NCBI GenBank assembly: GCA_032622095.1
Contig: CP136063.1
Span: forward strand, 146,249,379-146,313,378
DNA length: 64,000 nucleotides
Origin: Siphonodentalium dalli
Taxonomy: Eukaryota > Mollusca > Scaphopoda > Gadilida > Siphonodentaliidae
Direction: 5' to 3'
The position numbers and the translations under genes were made by a program. This document shows, one piece after another, positions 48,196-60,474 of this stretch (positions are counted from its first letter, which is position 1; every line of letters starts with the position of its first letter). A model generated the notes under the pieces. That model searched no databases. It was not told the DNA's origin and saw only the letters and a program-made list of their open reading frames with translations.

Positions 48196-49238
48196 CCGGG
48201 GAGCTTGTCCAAATTAAATTGGAATTTCCGTCTGAGAACTTTTATAAATAGAAGACTAAAGTCCCAAATAAATTATTCCCAAACCCCGGTTTATGCATGT
48301 AGCCTATTTTCCCTGTCACATTTCAATCCTACGTTTTGATGTGGCCGCAAATCTGTCACGGTGGGTGACAAAGCCCCGAATATCTCGTGAAGTAAGTGCT
48401 ATTAAGGGGAGGTCAAATGACCAATTTTTTTGAATGGGGATTTCCATGCAAACCACACCAAAAAAAGTTATATATGAAACATTGTCTGGAAACTATTTAC
48501 AGCAGCCATATGATTAAACAGACATAACATTTAACTGGCAGCTGGGTTTGGTAAATATGCAATTTTTGCTATAAATTTATTTTTGGAATTACAACACGAA
48601 AAATAAATAAAAAATAAAAAAAATAAATACATAAACTTTCTCAATGGAACAAATTCTAAGCCGACCCGCCATATAAATGTGTATTGTTTTCAATACCGCA
48701 CAAGTCACACCCGGAAATATCTGTAATTTGTAACTTTTACTGCTGAGATTTGCATGGAAATGTCCATTAAAAATTGGTCACTTGACCTCCTCCTTAATTT
48801 GCCGCGTTGTCGAATTATGAAAATATACCGTAATCCAGTGCTGCCGTAAACAATGCAAATTTTGATTTCGTACAAGTAATTTTGCGATTAGGTAACTTGT
48901 CCTCATTTTGTTCATCGGTCACCGTTAATGTGCAAACCAGTATCAAAAGAAGAATAAAGACTCAAATAAATTATTCCCCTACCCCGGTTTATAGTATACT
49001 TTCCGTGTGACATGTTTCAATTTGTCATTCAATTTCTATATCAAACTCACTTTTAATGGTGAACACAAAACAGGGGGTTTACAGCTAGCCTAAAAAGTTA
49101 CAGTCATCTCTGCATGTGCTATATTTGCGACATCCTCGGATTCTGAGAATACTGTAAACCCAGTGCTATTAGTGTCGTAAACAATGCAAATCTTTATATA
49201 TGCTCCCAATGATGCAGACAGCTAGTCGGCTTATTTGG
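48196..49238. other. Harbinger interior with internal terminus-like repeat
   Basis: 48200-48240 is a diverged repeat of the outer terminus (GGGAGCTTGTCC-AAATTA, GGAATTTCCG-CTGAGAAC). The block 'CAAATAAATTATTCCC ... CCCCGGTTTAT' occurs at 48265 and again at 48970. No gene. Confidence 0.5.
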
Positions 49239-49779
49239 TAGAGATGGGCGGTACTCGGTATTTACCGTGCGGTATCGATCGGTATCAGCGTAATACCAAT
49301 ATACCGTACCGAATCAAAACTAAAAATATCGAATTTGCGGTTCAATTAAAATTATTCATCAATTTCATGTGTTGCCAACTTGTGTGTCTTTGTAGTTGTA
49401 TTGAGTAAAATTTATCATTAAACACTCCCTAATTTCGTAGGATATATGTATAGTATGCTATGTCGTTACCTTTCTATTAATTGATCATCGGCATCATGCA
49501 ATTGCGCAACTTTTAGCTGGCGTAAGCGATTTTTTCGCCCACGAAGATTTACGAACCTAAATATGTTCAAATCCATTACACAATGGCTTTTGAATAGTTA
49601 AAGATGGAGCAGTGGCTTCACGGTCCTAATTTGATCGAGCATGACAGGGAATCTCTGAATCTCTTAGAGAAAGTGACAATAAGTAATCATGTTAAAAACA
49701 TTAACGCAATAGTCAGTTATATGATGTGGCAAAATTAATGTTGATTGGCACAAAGTCTGCGTGTCGCACGTGCCCAATA

Positions 49780-51045
49780 CAGGGTTCTTGCAGCTATTTT
49801 CATATGAAATTCAAGGGTTTTCAAGGAGTATTCGGGGTCAAAATTCAAGGGTTTTCAAGGAGTTATATGCTAAAAATTCAAGGGTTTTCAAGAACCTGCG
49901 GGGCGGAAAGCCTGTAACCTGGAAAAAGTAGGGTGCTGTGTTAACAGAATTTATTCAACATGTGGGCATGAGACACATGTGTTCAATGGATAACAACCAT
50001 TGAATACATATTGTTGTATAATCAAGAGGAACACAAGCCATAATGTTAACAATCCTCTTAGGTGATGCACATCTAATTACTGGTTTTTCATTAGCCATAA
50101 ATCAAAGTAAAGGTAGATTTAGTATCCATGGTAGTCACAGTCATGGATTGAATTAAACTTATCCACACAAGGGTGTGAAATTAATACAAAACACAACTTG
50201 CAACATAATCTACAATCTTTTATCAAACTCTTTGCGGAAGGCACATATTCATAATTCACTCCAGATCCGCTATCGTGAAATATATCTTGCACTGCCCACA
50301 ACTCATTCGATAAAAGATTCTCGAATAAGATGCGTGTTGCGTTCTGTCTCTATGTGATAGAGTCCCATGTTTAGAAATGGTTCTGGTTGGAAAGTCATCA
50401 ATACAAAAACCACCATCTTCAATTACCATTGTTAATTTGAGCTATATAGTATAGATTTCATCAATAAAGTTATTTTTGGGAAGAGAATAGGATTAACTTA
50501 GGATTAAATTAGTTAATGTCTGAAGATTTTATATTGTCCAGAGTAATATTCTGGTAATATGCACCAAGACCAAACACAGTTAAATACACCGATTTGTTTT
50601 CCCCTATACTCAGCTGCCTAGCTATTTGGCTATCAGGAAACATTTGATGAAATACTTTAGATACAGTTGAACAGCTGTTGTAGCTGTAATGACTTGCACA
50701 CATGTTTGCACACCACACAAGTTCAGCCTTAAGTACATCGCTGCTGGTCACCAGGGACCACACATTGCTAATAGTTACAGGTTGGGTAGTACTAGTATTG
50801 CGCTGCTGTTGTTGGTCAAAGGTCGTTAGGTCACTGTGTTCCATATGTTTCTATGCGAGTTGACATCGTGCGTTCGCATTGCGTTATAACCTGGTGTATA
50901 CCTTCTATCTTGTGTTTATATATTAGGTTCACATTCAAGGGTTTTCAAGGGCTGGTACTGGAATTCAAGGGTTTCAAGGGCCCTTGAACAATGATTTTTA
51001 AATTCAAGGGTATTCAAGGGTTTTCAAGGACCCGCAGGAACCCTG
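49780..51045 (-). mobile_element. hAT-like element with 'TTCAAGGGTTTTCAAGG' subterminal repeats
   Basis: Starts CAGGGTTCTTGCAG and ends CCCGCAGGAACCCTG. Subterminal TTCAAGGGTTTTCAAGG repeats lie at 49803-49890 and 50937-51030. Ends of this kind are hAT-like (family knowledge), but the flanking 8-mers do not match, so the duplication has decayed or the limits are rearranged. A transposase remnant lies inside on the minus strand. Confidence 0.55.
50509..50844 (-). pseudogene. hAT transposase fragment (111 codons)
   Basis: The frame contains LKAELVWCANMCASHYSYNS, VFHQMFPDSQIARQLSIGE and NKSVYLTVFGLGAYYQNIT. The pattern 'K-E--W-----SHYS--SC / MFPDS-IA--F--G--K--Y---FGL-PYF' precedes the first catalytic acidic residue in a group of animal hAT-like transposases (family knowledge, from memory). 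Downstream catalytic and dimerisation parts are missing. It lies within a hAT-like terminus pair, which supports the call. A domesticated gene is unlikely given the lack of flanking exons. Confidence 0.55.
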
Positions 51046-52074
51046 CAAAATCCTGAATAATCCATGGGAGTACGGGGTCTGAATTTCCCTGAAATCTACT
51101 TTCACTTTCTAAAAATAGAACAGATCCATCAAATTATTTAAGAATTCTTTTATACAACGTGTTTTGCTCAAATACATAATGCTGTGTTTGCATGGCAGAT
51201 TTATTTCGCCGTTGGGACTATTTATTGCGAATTGCGATTTGTGAATTGTAATTTTATTCATTCACGAAAATGTAAAGTGACGAAATTGACACGTATATAT
51301 ATTGCAGTCATGCATTGAGCATTCTCTCATTCTTTTCAAAAGCTGCATTCTCTCATTCTTTTCAAAAGCTGTGCGGTGGCATGTGTGTAAATGATCAAAG
51401 AGATGTGTGAATACAGTCAATTCCAGTTAATTGCATATCGTTTAAATGCATATTTCGGCTATTTGCATAAAATATGCATGCACCAAACCATTTTCTCATA
51501 AAAAGACTATTTTTTAATCGTTTATTTGCATAAGGGTCGGACTCTATTCCGTTTTTATGCATACGAAAATCGCCAAAAATGTTGATGAGAAGGGGTAAAA
51601 AGTCACCTCATGCTGCCGAAATTATAGCAATTTGTAAAACTATTTACCTTGAAAAACGTATTTTATGGGAAAACTTAATACAAAGTTGATGAAGATGACC
51701 ATCGCGAGCGAAGACGGCAATTATCGATTTCATAACACACGTGGTTTTCTATCTCTTCTCATTAACAAGCTTCTGTTGACACACATTTCCTGTATGTTTC
51801 CATATTTATTTTTGAATTGCATGATTTATTTAAATTTGTATATTTATTTGGTTGTTTGTTGAGTTTGTAAACGTTTGTAAAAACCTGAAGTTCCAGTTGC
51901 AATTCTGAGGATTCAAAGTGAAAGGAAGATTTTCCCGGGAATTCCACCAACAAGGAAGCCAATTACGAAACCGAAACCGAAACTAACGTGCTTTTCTATT
52001 TCTTCTAACATGCTTCTGTTCAAACATTTCCTGTTTCGAAACATTTCAATCTTAAAATCTCATTTAGAACCCAA

Positions 52075-52630
52075 TCTCTAACGGCGTATAGCTGAAAATG
52101 CGGTAAACATGAGTCGCGTGCGCGTGCGAAGCACGCCTGTCCAACAACCGTACTGTAAAAACATTTTTCGTGTTCAGTGACAACGTCGGTATGTTCCTAC
52201 ATGTGGCCAAACACAAAGAACTGGCTTCCTCGTTATGTAAACACACAGTGGGTATAATAATGGGACAGAAGGGGAAACTTGTCATTCAACAACCATGTTT
52301 TCCAAACTGCGTCAACGTTAGACACTCGAAACAAAAATAAAGGTTATCGACATTAATATTTTTAAACTACAGTTTGTTCACGTTTTACAGTATAAACACG
52401 TGCTTTTCCATACCAGCAGAAATACAACTGTCTTTTGTCAGTACATTTTGTACTGTTAATTAATTACACTTACTGGCTTTTGTTAAACATGCAATTAGTC
52501 GCTATTGTAACATCCTCTATGTGGACAACGGATCACGAATAAAGCACCGGGTTTAATATTTTCCTAATCGGATTAAATCTGAACATTGATATAAACTATA
52601 GACTACTATAGACTATAGATACGGGAATTA
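52075..52630. repeat. Shared block Z, copy 1
   Basis: Matches 55850-56455 in the same orientation ('CAGTGACAACGTCGGTATGT', 'AACACACAGTGGGTATAA', 'CATCCTCTATGTGGACAACG'). Non-coding; probably part of the Tigger-like element body. Confidence 0.8.
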
Positions 52631-52872
52631 CCGACAATAATTTAATGAATAGAAACATGTTTACATATTTAGTATAGAAATAACGGGATGGCTTATCATT
52701 AACTGAACAATTGGTTGACATCACTGTTTCCCCAAATTAGACACAAAGGCTAAAACAACACTGTCTTTGTTTCTCATCCCAACACCATGTGTGTCGTGTT
52801 TATTCAACGATTTCAACTCATTAGTGTAACAATGGTTCACTATGATTTATTCTCGGGTTTTATCTGACCCGC

Positions 52873-52962
52873 AGCTCCCAATGCAGAATCTGATGATGAC
52901 GCTGAATATACTGTTCCGATAATGCCCATGCAGGTGACCGAGGGAATCAGCAACAAGTAATT
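52873..52962 (+). pseudogene. Tigger transposase linker remnant
   Basis: About 29 codons ending in a stop read ...ESDDDAEYTVPIMPMQVT. The minus-strand Tigger remnant of element 2 has GDDDDEYKVPIMPMQCTQ at its C-terminal part. Too short to judge alone, but the shared DD-EY-VPIMPMQ makes descent from the same family convincing. Confidence 0.6.
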
Positions 52963-53787
52963 GTTGTTTTTGCTGTTTTTATCATGTTCGTTTAAATACA
53001 AATCCATTCTGTAATGGAAATAACAAGGAATGTGTTTGGTCTGGCCTCCCATACAATGTATTTATCTATCTATAGAAATTATGGGATGGGAGAAATTAAA
53101 CAACACGTTTTGAAATGGGTTTTTTTCTTAATGTTTTTTGTGTGTGATAATGATGGTATGTAATCATTTTATACATGTAACAACAGATAAAGATGTTAAT
53201 GAATCAGTTTATTGACATAATAGTAATTTACAACAAGGTATGAGATGACAATATGATACAGCAATCTAATGATTTCGCTATTTCGCCATTTCGTGGTACT
53301 ACGTACTGTACAAACTAAACAATCTTAAGAACCTCAAATGGGGTGATGGGGTGATTTCGGCTTTATGCATATTCGGTTATATGCATGGGAAAGGCCATGC
53401 ACCGACGCTATGCAATAAAGCGGAATTGACTGTATCACTTAATTGTGTAGGTCATTTGTTGCGTAATTTAGCTGCAGTCAGCAAGTCACGAATGTAGTAA
53501 ACCCGCGGACCGTGCGCATATACTGTTCAGTAATAAACTTGGGATTACCACAATTTACCGGAAATCTCTAATCTGGTCTTATAATTAAGAGCCAATACCG
53601 ATTACCATACCGTTACAGAGGTAAATCAACGGAAATTTACTGATACCGATACAGAGATCGAAATTTCAATACCGCACATCTCTGTTATTTGGTGAGTCAG
53701 CAGCGTGACAAAATCCGTGATTTCGTGATATCGCCCTATTAAAGTTTTTGTGCGATTCGAGTTTTCCAAGTGTGGTATTTTTATATA

Positions 53788-54370
53788 TCATATTCCACCA
53801 GTACAAAACCTTGGAACTTTTTGAAGTTTCAACAGGCAAACTTATAGTCGAAAGAATAACACAGGGAATATATTTCTTAATCATCACCTGTTCCTGAATA
53901 ATGTACTTCACTGTACGTGAAGGTCTCATCTCGTAATTGCACGATATAATATATTTAAGTGACTTTGTGAATTTTGTTTCTAATATTTATAATCATCGTG
54001 TTAAGGGAACCGGTGTTCTGAAAAAGGTGCATCTGTTCCGAGATACTATTTGTTGCAGAACACCAGTCTTTCCAATTACGGTACCGATTAAATAAGTATA
54101 GGAAAACATTGAAAACATGGATGACGACGAGTCGCTAATGGTGAAATTTGGCGCCCGGAATGATTCTATCGCTGCCGAGTTGAAGCTGAGTATGTTATTT
54201 ATAGGAAACAGGCGACATATGCCCGATATTTTGTGTTTAGTGCTTTTCTCTGAGATAAGTTTGTCCGGGCACATGGTTAAGCCTGCATAACTTAAATATA
54301 TTATATTAGGGTACCGATTTATAAACTTGATTAAACACTTATTTTTGGGACTTTATGTCCAGTAACTGTG
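53788..54370. repeat. Copies of repeat Y and block X side by side
   Basis: 53788-53925 repeats the arms at 41.8/43.4 kb. 53969-54370 repeats 39948-40350 including the stem around 'CCGGTGTTCTG'. Within the second part ATG 54117 opens a 57-codon frame (starting MDDDESLMVKFGARNDS, ending at 54290) that is broken in the other copy. Confidence 0.7.
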
Positions 54371-55258
54371 GAACTATTTATATGCTTTAAATTATAGCAG
54401 CCTGGTATCTTGAAAAGTTTAAAATTAATTGGGTCACTTGAACCTCATTCGGCTGGAGTTTATTTCAGTCATTGGAAATTGACACGAAATAGACCTGGTA
54501 CAGTATACTCCAAGCGTAAAAAATGTCGTTATTTGAATATTCATCATTATTTATAGCGAGAAACATTTCCAATCACAGTCCAATGGGGAGAAAATAGTCA
54601 AATATTATGGGAGGCTAAATTAAATGCACAGACGCATAATCCAATTGCATTGAAACGAAATTTAAAAAATAATTTAACCCAATAACACAACCCAGCGAGA
54701 AGATTGAATCTGCCGGTTTAATATGAGTGACAGGCCATGGGGCAGAGCTTAAAGGTAATCCACCAATCGCGTAACGAATAGATAAATAGTGAAGAAATTG
54801 CTCAATGGCTTGCCGACAAAATACTAAACAATTAGTGATAATTGAATGATAACTAGATGAATATGCAGATTGTGAACCGATCTTGCTAGAATATTAGATA
54901 CTATGACAATCAGTGATGAATAAAGTGTACTTTGGTACGAATAAAGCAGGGTTGGTGATTTTTTTTAAATAAATCAAAAAAATTGATTTACAGTCAATTT
55001 CGGTTAATAGAATATGCTCGGTGCAGCAATTTTTTATTCGAATAACCGATTATTCTATTAGGCGATTTTGCACCAAAACGTTGTAATTTCGAGTTGACGA
55101 TGTACCACTGACTTGACCGATGTTTGTTTGATATAAATTTTTTTAAATACCTGTTATTAAATGTGTATTTACTTCATAATATTGTTCTTTTTATTGATTG
55201 TTTCATATAATATTAAAATATTTGTAATACCATTGTCAGATTGTGTGTTTGTTACATT

Positions 55259-55633
55259 TTACCGAGGGAAAATTGTAAAAACATCGATCGATAAAAGCAC
55301 ATGTTTAATGTCGCTGAAACCCTGTGTGCATTGCATCGGCATGATGGGAACCTTGTATTCATCATCGTCGTCGCCGTGGAACCGCTTCCACTTGATGTCG
55401 TTCATCTTCTTCCACCTGGATACCCAGCCACTGGTGGGGACGAAGGCAGGTTTGTCGAGTAGCTTGGCAAAATCCTTGGATTTCTCAGTCAGCAACTCGC
55501 CGCTCATTGGAATGTCTCGGTATCGGGTGTTGTCGAACCAGGTAACGAGGGCCTTCTCAACATCTGCAGCTTTCGTTTCGAGTTCATAATGACTGAGTAA
55601 TTTATTATGACTGGTGTACCCACAGCATCGCAT
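55259..55633 (-). pseudogene. Tigger/pogo transposase N-terminal fragment (CENP-B-type HTH)
   Basis: The frame reads DVEKALVTWFDNTRYRDIPM, SGELLTEKSKDFAKLL, SGWVSRWKKMNDIKWKRFHG: the HTH_Tnp_Tc5/CENP-B DNA-binding domain as in TIGD and jerky proteins (family knowledge), residues about 24-90 of 124. It is followed by the acidic linker GDDDDEYK. The preceding psq-type HTH and the whole DDE catalytic domain are missing, so the fragment could at most bind DNA. Located inside Tigger-like element 2, same strand. Confidence 0.85.
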
Positions 55634-55849
55634 TTATAATAGCCCTGGTACGATTTTGTTTTTACAAGTGACACGTTAATTTGCCCTTTGTTAGCAGGTG
55701 TACTCCAACAAATACTTAAACAAACACTCTGTCATCATTAATGGGACAATCCTTTGTTCGCGCCATAGAGTGCGAAACGAACAAAACAGTTTGTACAGCC
55801 TAATTCTTTATGCATGGTCATTAACAGACATCAAATACAAAAGAACCGA

Positions 55850-56455
55850 GTCGCTAACGGCGTATATATGTAGCTTCATGTTCAAAAGCCATGCGCGGCT
55901 ATGCGCGTGCAAAGCGCACAGGTGTCTGTCCAACTACAGTACTGTAATTTGTAAAAACATATTTTTCTCGTTCAGTGACAACGTCGGTATGTTCCTTCAT
56001 GTAACCAAACACAGAGAACTGGCTTACTGGTTATGTAAACACACAGTGGGTATAACAATGGAGCAGAAGGGGAACTTGTCATTGAACAACAATGTCTTCC
56101 AAACTACGTCAACGTTATGTACTCGAAACCAAAATAAAGGTTATTGACATTAACATTTTTAAGCTGCATTTTGTTCACGTTTTACAGTATAAACAGTTTA
56201 GGAGCGATAACTCTATTTATTAAAACACGTGCTTTTTAGCAGAAATACAACTGTCTTTTGTCAGTACTGTTAGTGTTAAATAATTACACTCACTGGCTTT
56301 TGTTAAACATGCAATTAGTCGCTATTGTAACATCCTCTATGTGGACAACGGATCACGAATAAAGCGTCGGGTTTATTAGTTTCCTAATCGGATTAAGTCT
56401 GAACATTGATATAAACTATAGACTACTAGTACTATAGACTACAGATGCGGGATTT
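55850..56455. repeat. Shared block Z, copy 2
   Basis: See 52075-52630. Here it lies upstream of the minus-strand transposase fragment. A 149-codon frame (55698-56147) crosses it and is not shared by copy 1, so it is not a gene. Confidence 0.8.
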
Positions 56456-56464
56456 ACCCACACT

Positions 56465-57030
56465 GCTTACAAAATTTAACAAGATGTACGCTGTCGCGTG
56501 GCATTTGCCCCCGACCGTAGCAATTCGGATTAAGCATGAATGGTATCACCATACAAAATATCAGCTAACCTGCCCAGCGGTTGCTGAACAATAATGGAAA
56601 ATGTTTGTACGGATGGACAAAATTGAATTTTCTAAGTAAAAAAAGGGCCATAACTCTGATGAAAATGGGTGGACGAAACCCGCGCTATGCATGTAGCTGT
56701 TCCCCCATGCTGCTCTATCACCATACCAAATATCTGCTAAATCTGCCCAGCGGTTGCTGAACAATAATGCTAAATGTTTGTACGGACGGACAAAATTGAA
56801 TTTTCTAAGTATAAAAAGAGCCATAACTCTGGTGAAAATGGGTGGACAAAACCCGCGCTATGCATGTAGCTGTTCCCCCATGCTGCTCTATCACTATACC
56901 AAATAACAGCTAAATCTGCCCAGCGGTTGCTGAACAAAAATGCAAAATGTTTGTATGGACAGACGGACGGACGGACGGACGGAGACGTCGACTATATACC
57001 CGCCGACTTCAAGTCGGGGGCATAATAATG
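56465..57030. repeat. Bivalve-type repeat, ~170-bp tandem copies
   Basis: Three copies of 'TATCACCATACCAAATA', 'CTGCCCAGCGGTTGCTGAAC' and 'GGGCCATAACTCTG' spaced about 167-177 bp, ending in GACGGACGGACGG and a hairpin 'CGCCGACTTCAAGTCGGGGG'. Inserted within Tigger-like element 2. Confidence 0.8.
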
Positions 57031-58808
57031 TCATTTATGGCGTGAATTATGGGAATGTTGGGTAATAAAACAACAGGACAAGTGTTATTATAATATTTTA
57101 ATATTCACATTTAATTGAAAAATCACTTTCTTAAAGTAACTTATGACCATAAAGCACTCGCTTTTGAAACGTTTTATGTCACCCATTTTCGATCTAATAC
57201 GATTGTCTGCGGTTTCTTGACATAAACTATAATATTTTGGATGAAATACCTTCAACTAAGTTCTAGAATGCACGAAAATACCGACTTTCAGAGCACATTT
57301 TTGCGAATATTCTATTCGATTAAGCGATAGTCCGCTTGGGAGTCTATTCGAATAAGCAATTAAAAAATACAGATGTACAATTAAAATGGTTTTGGAATCC
57401 GAAATATTATTATAATAAACGAATTATTTGATTAACCGTTATTCGATTAATTGGAATTGACTGTATTTGATTTAAATCGATTTTTTTGATTTTTTTCCTA
57501 ATTGTTATGAAAATATGCAATTGTGCAATGTCTTTGATAAATGAAGGTTCTAAAAGGTGTTGCTTATTATATCCAAGGCTGGATTAATCAAATTCTATTA
57601 TTATTTATAATTTTTTGTATAATACATGTATCAAGCACAAATATCATGGCAGAACAGATATAGCGACCATGTACTTTAATTATGCATACACTTAGGTCCA
57701 TGTGAGTTCCAATGTTGTGATATCTGGAAAGGTAAACCTGTGCTTAAAGATTTACTAATAAACTTTAGGACATACATGTAATCACACCATATATCAGGTA
57801 TGGACGTTAGACAACTAGAGTAGTTTAGATGGCAGAGTATATGGTAGAATTACTTGGTTGGCATTTACATGTATGGCAATCAGAAAAGGAAAGGAAATTT
57901 AATAGTGCAATGAGGAGTGCTGAATCTGATTGTAGTTACAAATAAGCGGAACAGGCTGTTGCTGGAGCAGTAATCACGGTACCATGCAGTATGCCTGTTT
58001 CTATAGGGTTGACAATTACTGCACAATTTCATATCTATTATCCAATTTTGTATATTGTTTAATCATAATCATGTTATAGTTTACAAAAAAACCTTGTTAG
58101 ATATTGCAAATTCTTGACATATGCAATCATTTCAATGATTTTTTTTTTTAAATCATTGATTTAAATCAATGATTTAAATCAGCCAACCCTGGAATAAAGT
58201 GTACTTCAATGCGATAAAAGTGAAGTGAAATGACACGATTTACGTGTGTATTTATAATAAAGTACGGAATCGGGATCGAAACAGAGCATGCATCGATCAC
58301 TAATTATTACTGCCAATTAATCAAACAATACCTAATATTATAAAACAATGCAAACAACGTGTTAACAGAGGGGTAAATCATAGATAAGCTACAGTGCAAG
58401 TATGACTGAATTAATTCTTCTTTGCCATTCATATATGATATATGGCTGATAATAAAACATGCTGTGTGTTTCCTAGTAAAATGGAGTTTTATATAATGTA
58501 GGTGGAACACTCAGATGTGAGCGCATTCAAATCCAGTGGACTTTGATGGCAACTCCGCAGTAATTCCGATGAACGTAACAAAAACTCCGGTATAACGTCA
58601 CGGAAACTCTGCTATAACATCACGGAAACTCCGTTACGTCGTAACAAAAACTCCGCTGAAAAACTTCGCTATAACTCCGATGAAATTAACAAAAACTCTG
58701 GCGTGTTTTACGCTATTTACCTTACAGGAGAGCAGAGTTTTTGAGCGGAGAACGGAGATAAAACTACGTTCTCCGGCAGAATTTCCGCTTGTAATTTGAC
58801 AAGGTCCC

Positions 58809-59289
58809 TTAGTCGTCATGACAGTTTAGAGGAATCGACAACTACATTCAGAACATATCATAGTGCACTCATTGTAAGACGAATCTCTTGACGTTTGACT
58901 ATTTATGAAAACTTGGTGTTGCATTATTCACCCTGGGGTAGACAAAAAACTGTACATTTGGAGGATTATGTTGTCTGCAAATTATAAGGCCATAATAAAA
59001 ATCTCACCAACTCAAAAAAATGTTTTTCGCATGGTCCACTGCTGATGTAAATCTTTATATCAAAATGCAACAGGCATGCACACAAATGGTTACAGACAAC
59101 TTAAATTTTTGCATGGTTGTAATCTCATGATTTAGCTGCAATTTATAGATTTAAAGTGGTATTGATCACCATTTCAAGTAAGACAACCAATATAGTCTAG
59201 GTTTGGATGGAGGGGGGCCCCCGTATCACCATAAAAAGGAATTATTGGGATTAGTATTTTAGTATTAGTATTATCACTGATTCTGAATC
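58809..59289. other. Unassigned AT-rich DNA
   Basis: Nothing recognised between the outer Harbinger end and repeat R1. Confidence 0.4.
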
Positions 59290-60120
59290 CGTTTGTCAAA
59301 GAGCAAAAGTGGCAGCCAAATATGGATTTCGGCCCTGTTTTCAAGGTTACCCCCCCCCCCCCCCCCCCCCCCATATATGGGCCTATGTCAAAGTATTGGA
59401 ACTGTTGACAGGAGGAATACTAAAGAATTCTGGGAGAAAATCAATATTGTTAAAAACAAGACAGTCAAAGACTGTGGGGTCGCTCACCAGACTGCAAAGA
59501 CTGATAAGACTGGGACTTTGGAGACCATAACAGTTAGAACTTTTCATAATCACTTTAAAAAAGTAGATCTAAACAGGATATGTAGATAGAGAGGCTTCAT
59601 GTACCAACTGTACGCTACTGATCACATTATCTTATTATACCAGTAGCGTACAGCATAGATACAGGTAGTGTGGGTGGGGTCTCTGCCCCTATTTGAACAA
59701 ACATGAATCCCCATCTCTGATATCTATTCATCTTATAATTATAAACATTTGCTTTTAAGAGTTGAAGTTAATTGATTTTCAAAAAAGGCCCCCATTGGAA
59801 CAGATCTAAACATGCCACCCAAGGACCCTGCATACACAAATATAAGCTAAATAGACTTGATGGTTCTTGAGTAGTAATAGTTGTTAGAATTACTATGGAG
59901 GGAAAACGTTATGGCCCTGGCATCCCTCCTATTTGACCTGATGAACTTATTTGAACAAATCTGAATGTGAGTCACATACAGGTAGGGAATTCATATAGAT
60001 CTCGAGAAGAAAACAATTGTTGATGGATGGATGGACAGAACAATGGATGGAAGGACACTCCGACAGACCAACAGATTTAATCCAATATACCCCCCCACTT
60101 TTTTGTCCATAATAAGGTAC
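59290..60120. repeat. Dispersed repeat R1 (copy 3), C homopolymer and bivalve-type repeat
   Basis: 59350-59372 is a C run. 59460-59590 matches 3575-3700. 59650-60090 belongs to the 'GAACAAATCTGAATGTGAGT' family and ends with GGATGGATGGACAGA. A 98-codon frame here is repeat translation. Confidence 0.7.
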
Positions 60121-60189
60121 AATGAGGTCACATAGCTAAGTGGTTAAGAAAATAATATTGGAACAGCCAAGCGTGAATTTAGTGTGTCT

Positions 60190-60267
60190 GAGGTCCCAAA
60201 AGGGTGAATGTAGTGATGCTATTCTGTAAGGTAGGCTCGCATCACCAAATTCACCATCTGGGAACCC
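60190..60267. repeat. Hairpin repeat H, copy 1
   Basis: Nested inverted pairs: GGTGAAT/ATTCACC (60203-60209, 60249-60255) and GTGATGC/GCATCAC (60213-60219, 60239-60245), with an outer GGTCCC/GGGAACC pair. Confidence 0.65.
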
Positions 60268-60474
60268 AATTTTACTTAGTCCTCAACTGCTATGGGAGAC
60301 CTAGGGACAGACAGAAGTTCTCCAGCTGAAGTTGGTGACATTACTGACATATGACAGTATGCGCACCCATTTGACACCTCAATTATGCATTTTAAAATCT
60401 GAACAGAAGGGAAAAGAGCTGCTAAAAATGTCAATTTGAGACTCTAGATACTTCCCAGAAGATGAAGCCTAAGC

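Larger units (their letters stand above)
51414..53432 (+). mobile_element. pogo/Tigger-like element 1
   Basis: Ends CAGTCAATTCC and GGAATTGACTG with TA on both sides (51412-51413, 53433-53434). The left end continues TTAATTGCATA..; the right end mirrors it with TATGCAATAAAGC. Length 2019 bp. It contains block Z (52075-52630) and a short plus-strand remnant of transposase near 52873-52959. Confidence 0.8.
49239..53684. mobile_element. hAT element with 8-bp duplication TTATTTGG
   Basis: TTATTTGG is repeated exactly at 49231-49238 and 53685-53692. Left end TAGAGATGGGCGGTACTCGG (first base decayed from C), right end CCGCACATCTCTG; both lead into 'CGGTAT/ATACCG' repeats. About 4.45 kb, of which 2.0 kb is the Tigger-like insert at 51414-53432 and about 1.3 kb a further hAT-like segment. 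Confidence 0.85.
54991..57463 (-). mobile_element. pogo/Tigger-like element 2
   Basis: Ends CAGTCAATTTCGGTTAATAG and GATTAATTGGAATTGACTG with TA flanks (54989-54990, 57464-57465). It shares its terminal repeat with element 1. Length 2473 bp. Carries a transposase remnant on the minus strand, block Z (55850-56455) and a later bivalve-type repeat array (56465-57030). Confidence 0.85.
54947..58191. mobile_element. hAT element with 8-bp duplication GAATAAAG
   Basis: GAATAAAG is repeated exactly at 54939-54946 and 58192-58199. Ends CAGGGTTGG and CCAACCCTG. The right subterminus has a perfect 'GATTTAAATC' repeat palindrome, a widespread hAT form. 3.2 kb, of which 2.47 kb is the Tigger-like insert, leaving about 0.77 kb of hAT without coding sequence. 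Confidence 0.9.
47962..58808. mobile_element. Outer Harbinger-like composite element (10.85 kb)
   Basis: GGGACCTTGTCAAATTACAA (continuing through AGCGGAAATTC for about 75 bp with few mismatches) is inverted at the right end, and TTA flanks both sides (47959-47961, 58809-58811). Both subterminal regions (48000-48200 and 58540-58770) are dense in 'AACTCCG' repeats. Nearly all the interior is explained by later insertions: hAT 49239-53684, blocks Y and X at 53788-54370, and hAT 54947-58191. No Harbinger transposase remains. Confidence 0.75.

Noticed and set aside
49772-51053. 8-bp target duplication for the inner hAT-like element
   Set aside because: Flanking 8-mers (GCCCAATA and CAAAATCC) do not match.
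53993-54274. 93-codon minus frame
   Set aside because: Antisense to block X; not preserved in the 40-kb copy.
55698-56147. 149-codon plus frame
   Set aside because: Crosses block Z, which is closed in the corresponding frame in the other copy; no domain.
60128-60200. tRNA-like box A (TAGCTAAGTGGTTAAG) suggesting a tRNA or SINE
   Set aside because: No convincing box B or cloverleaf follows; the downstream part is the hairpin repeat.
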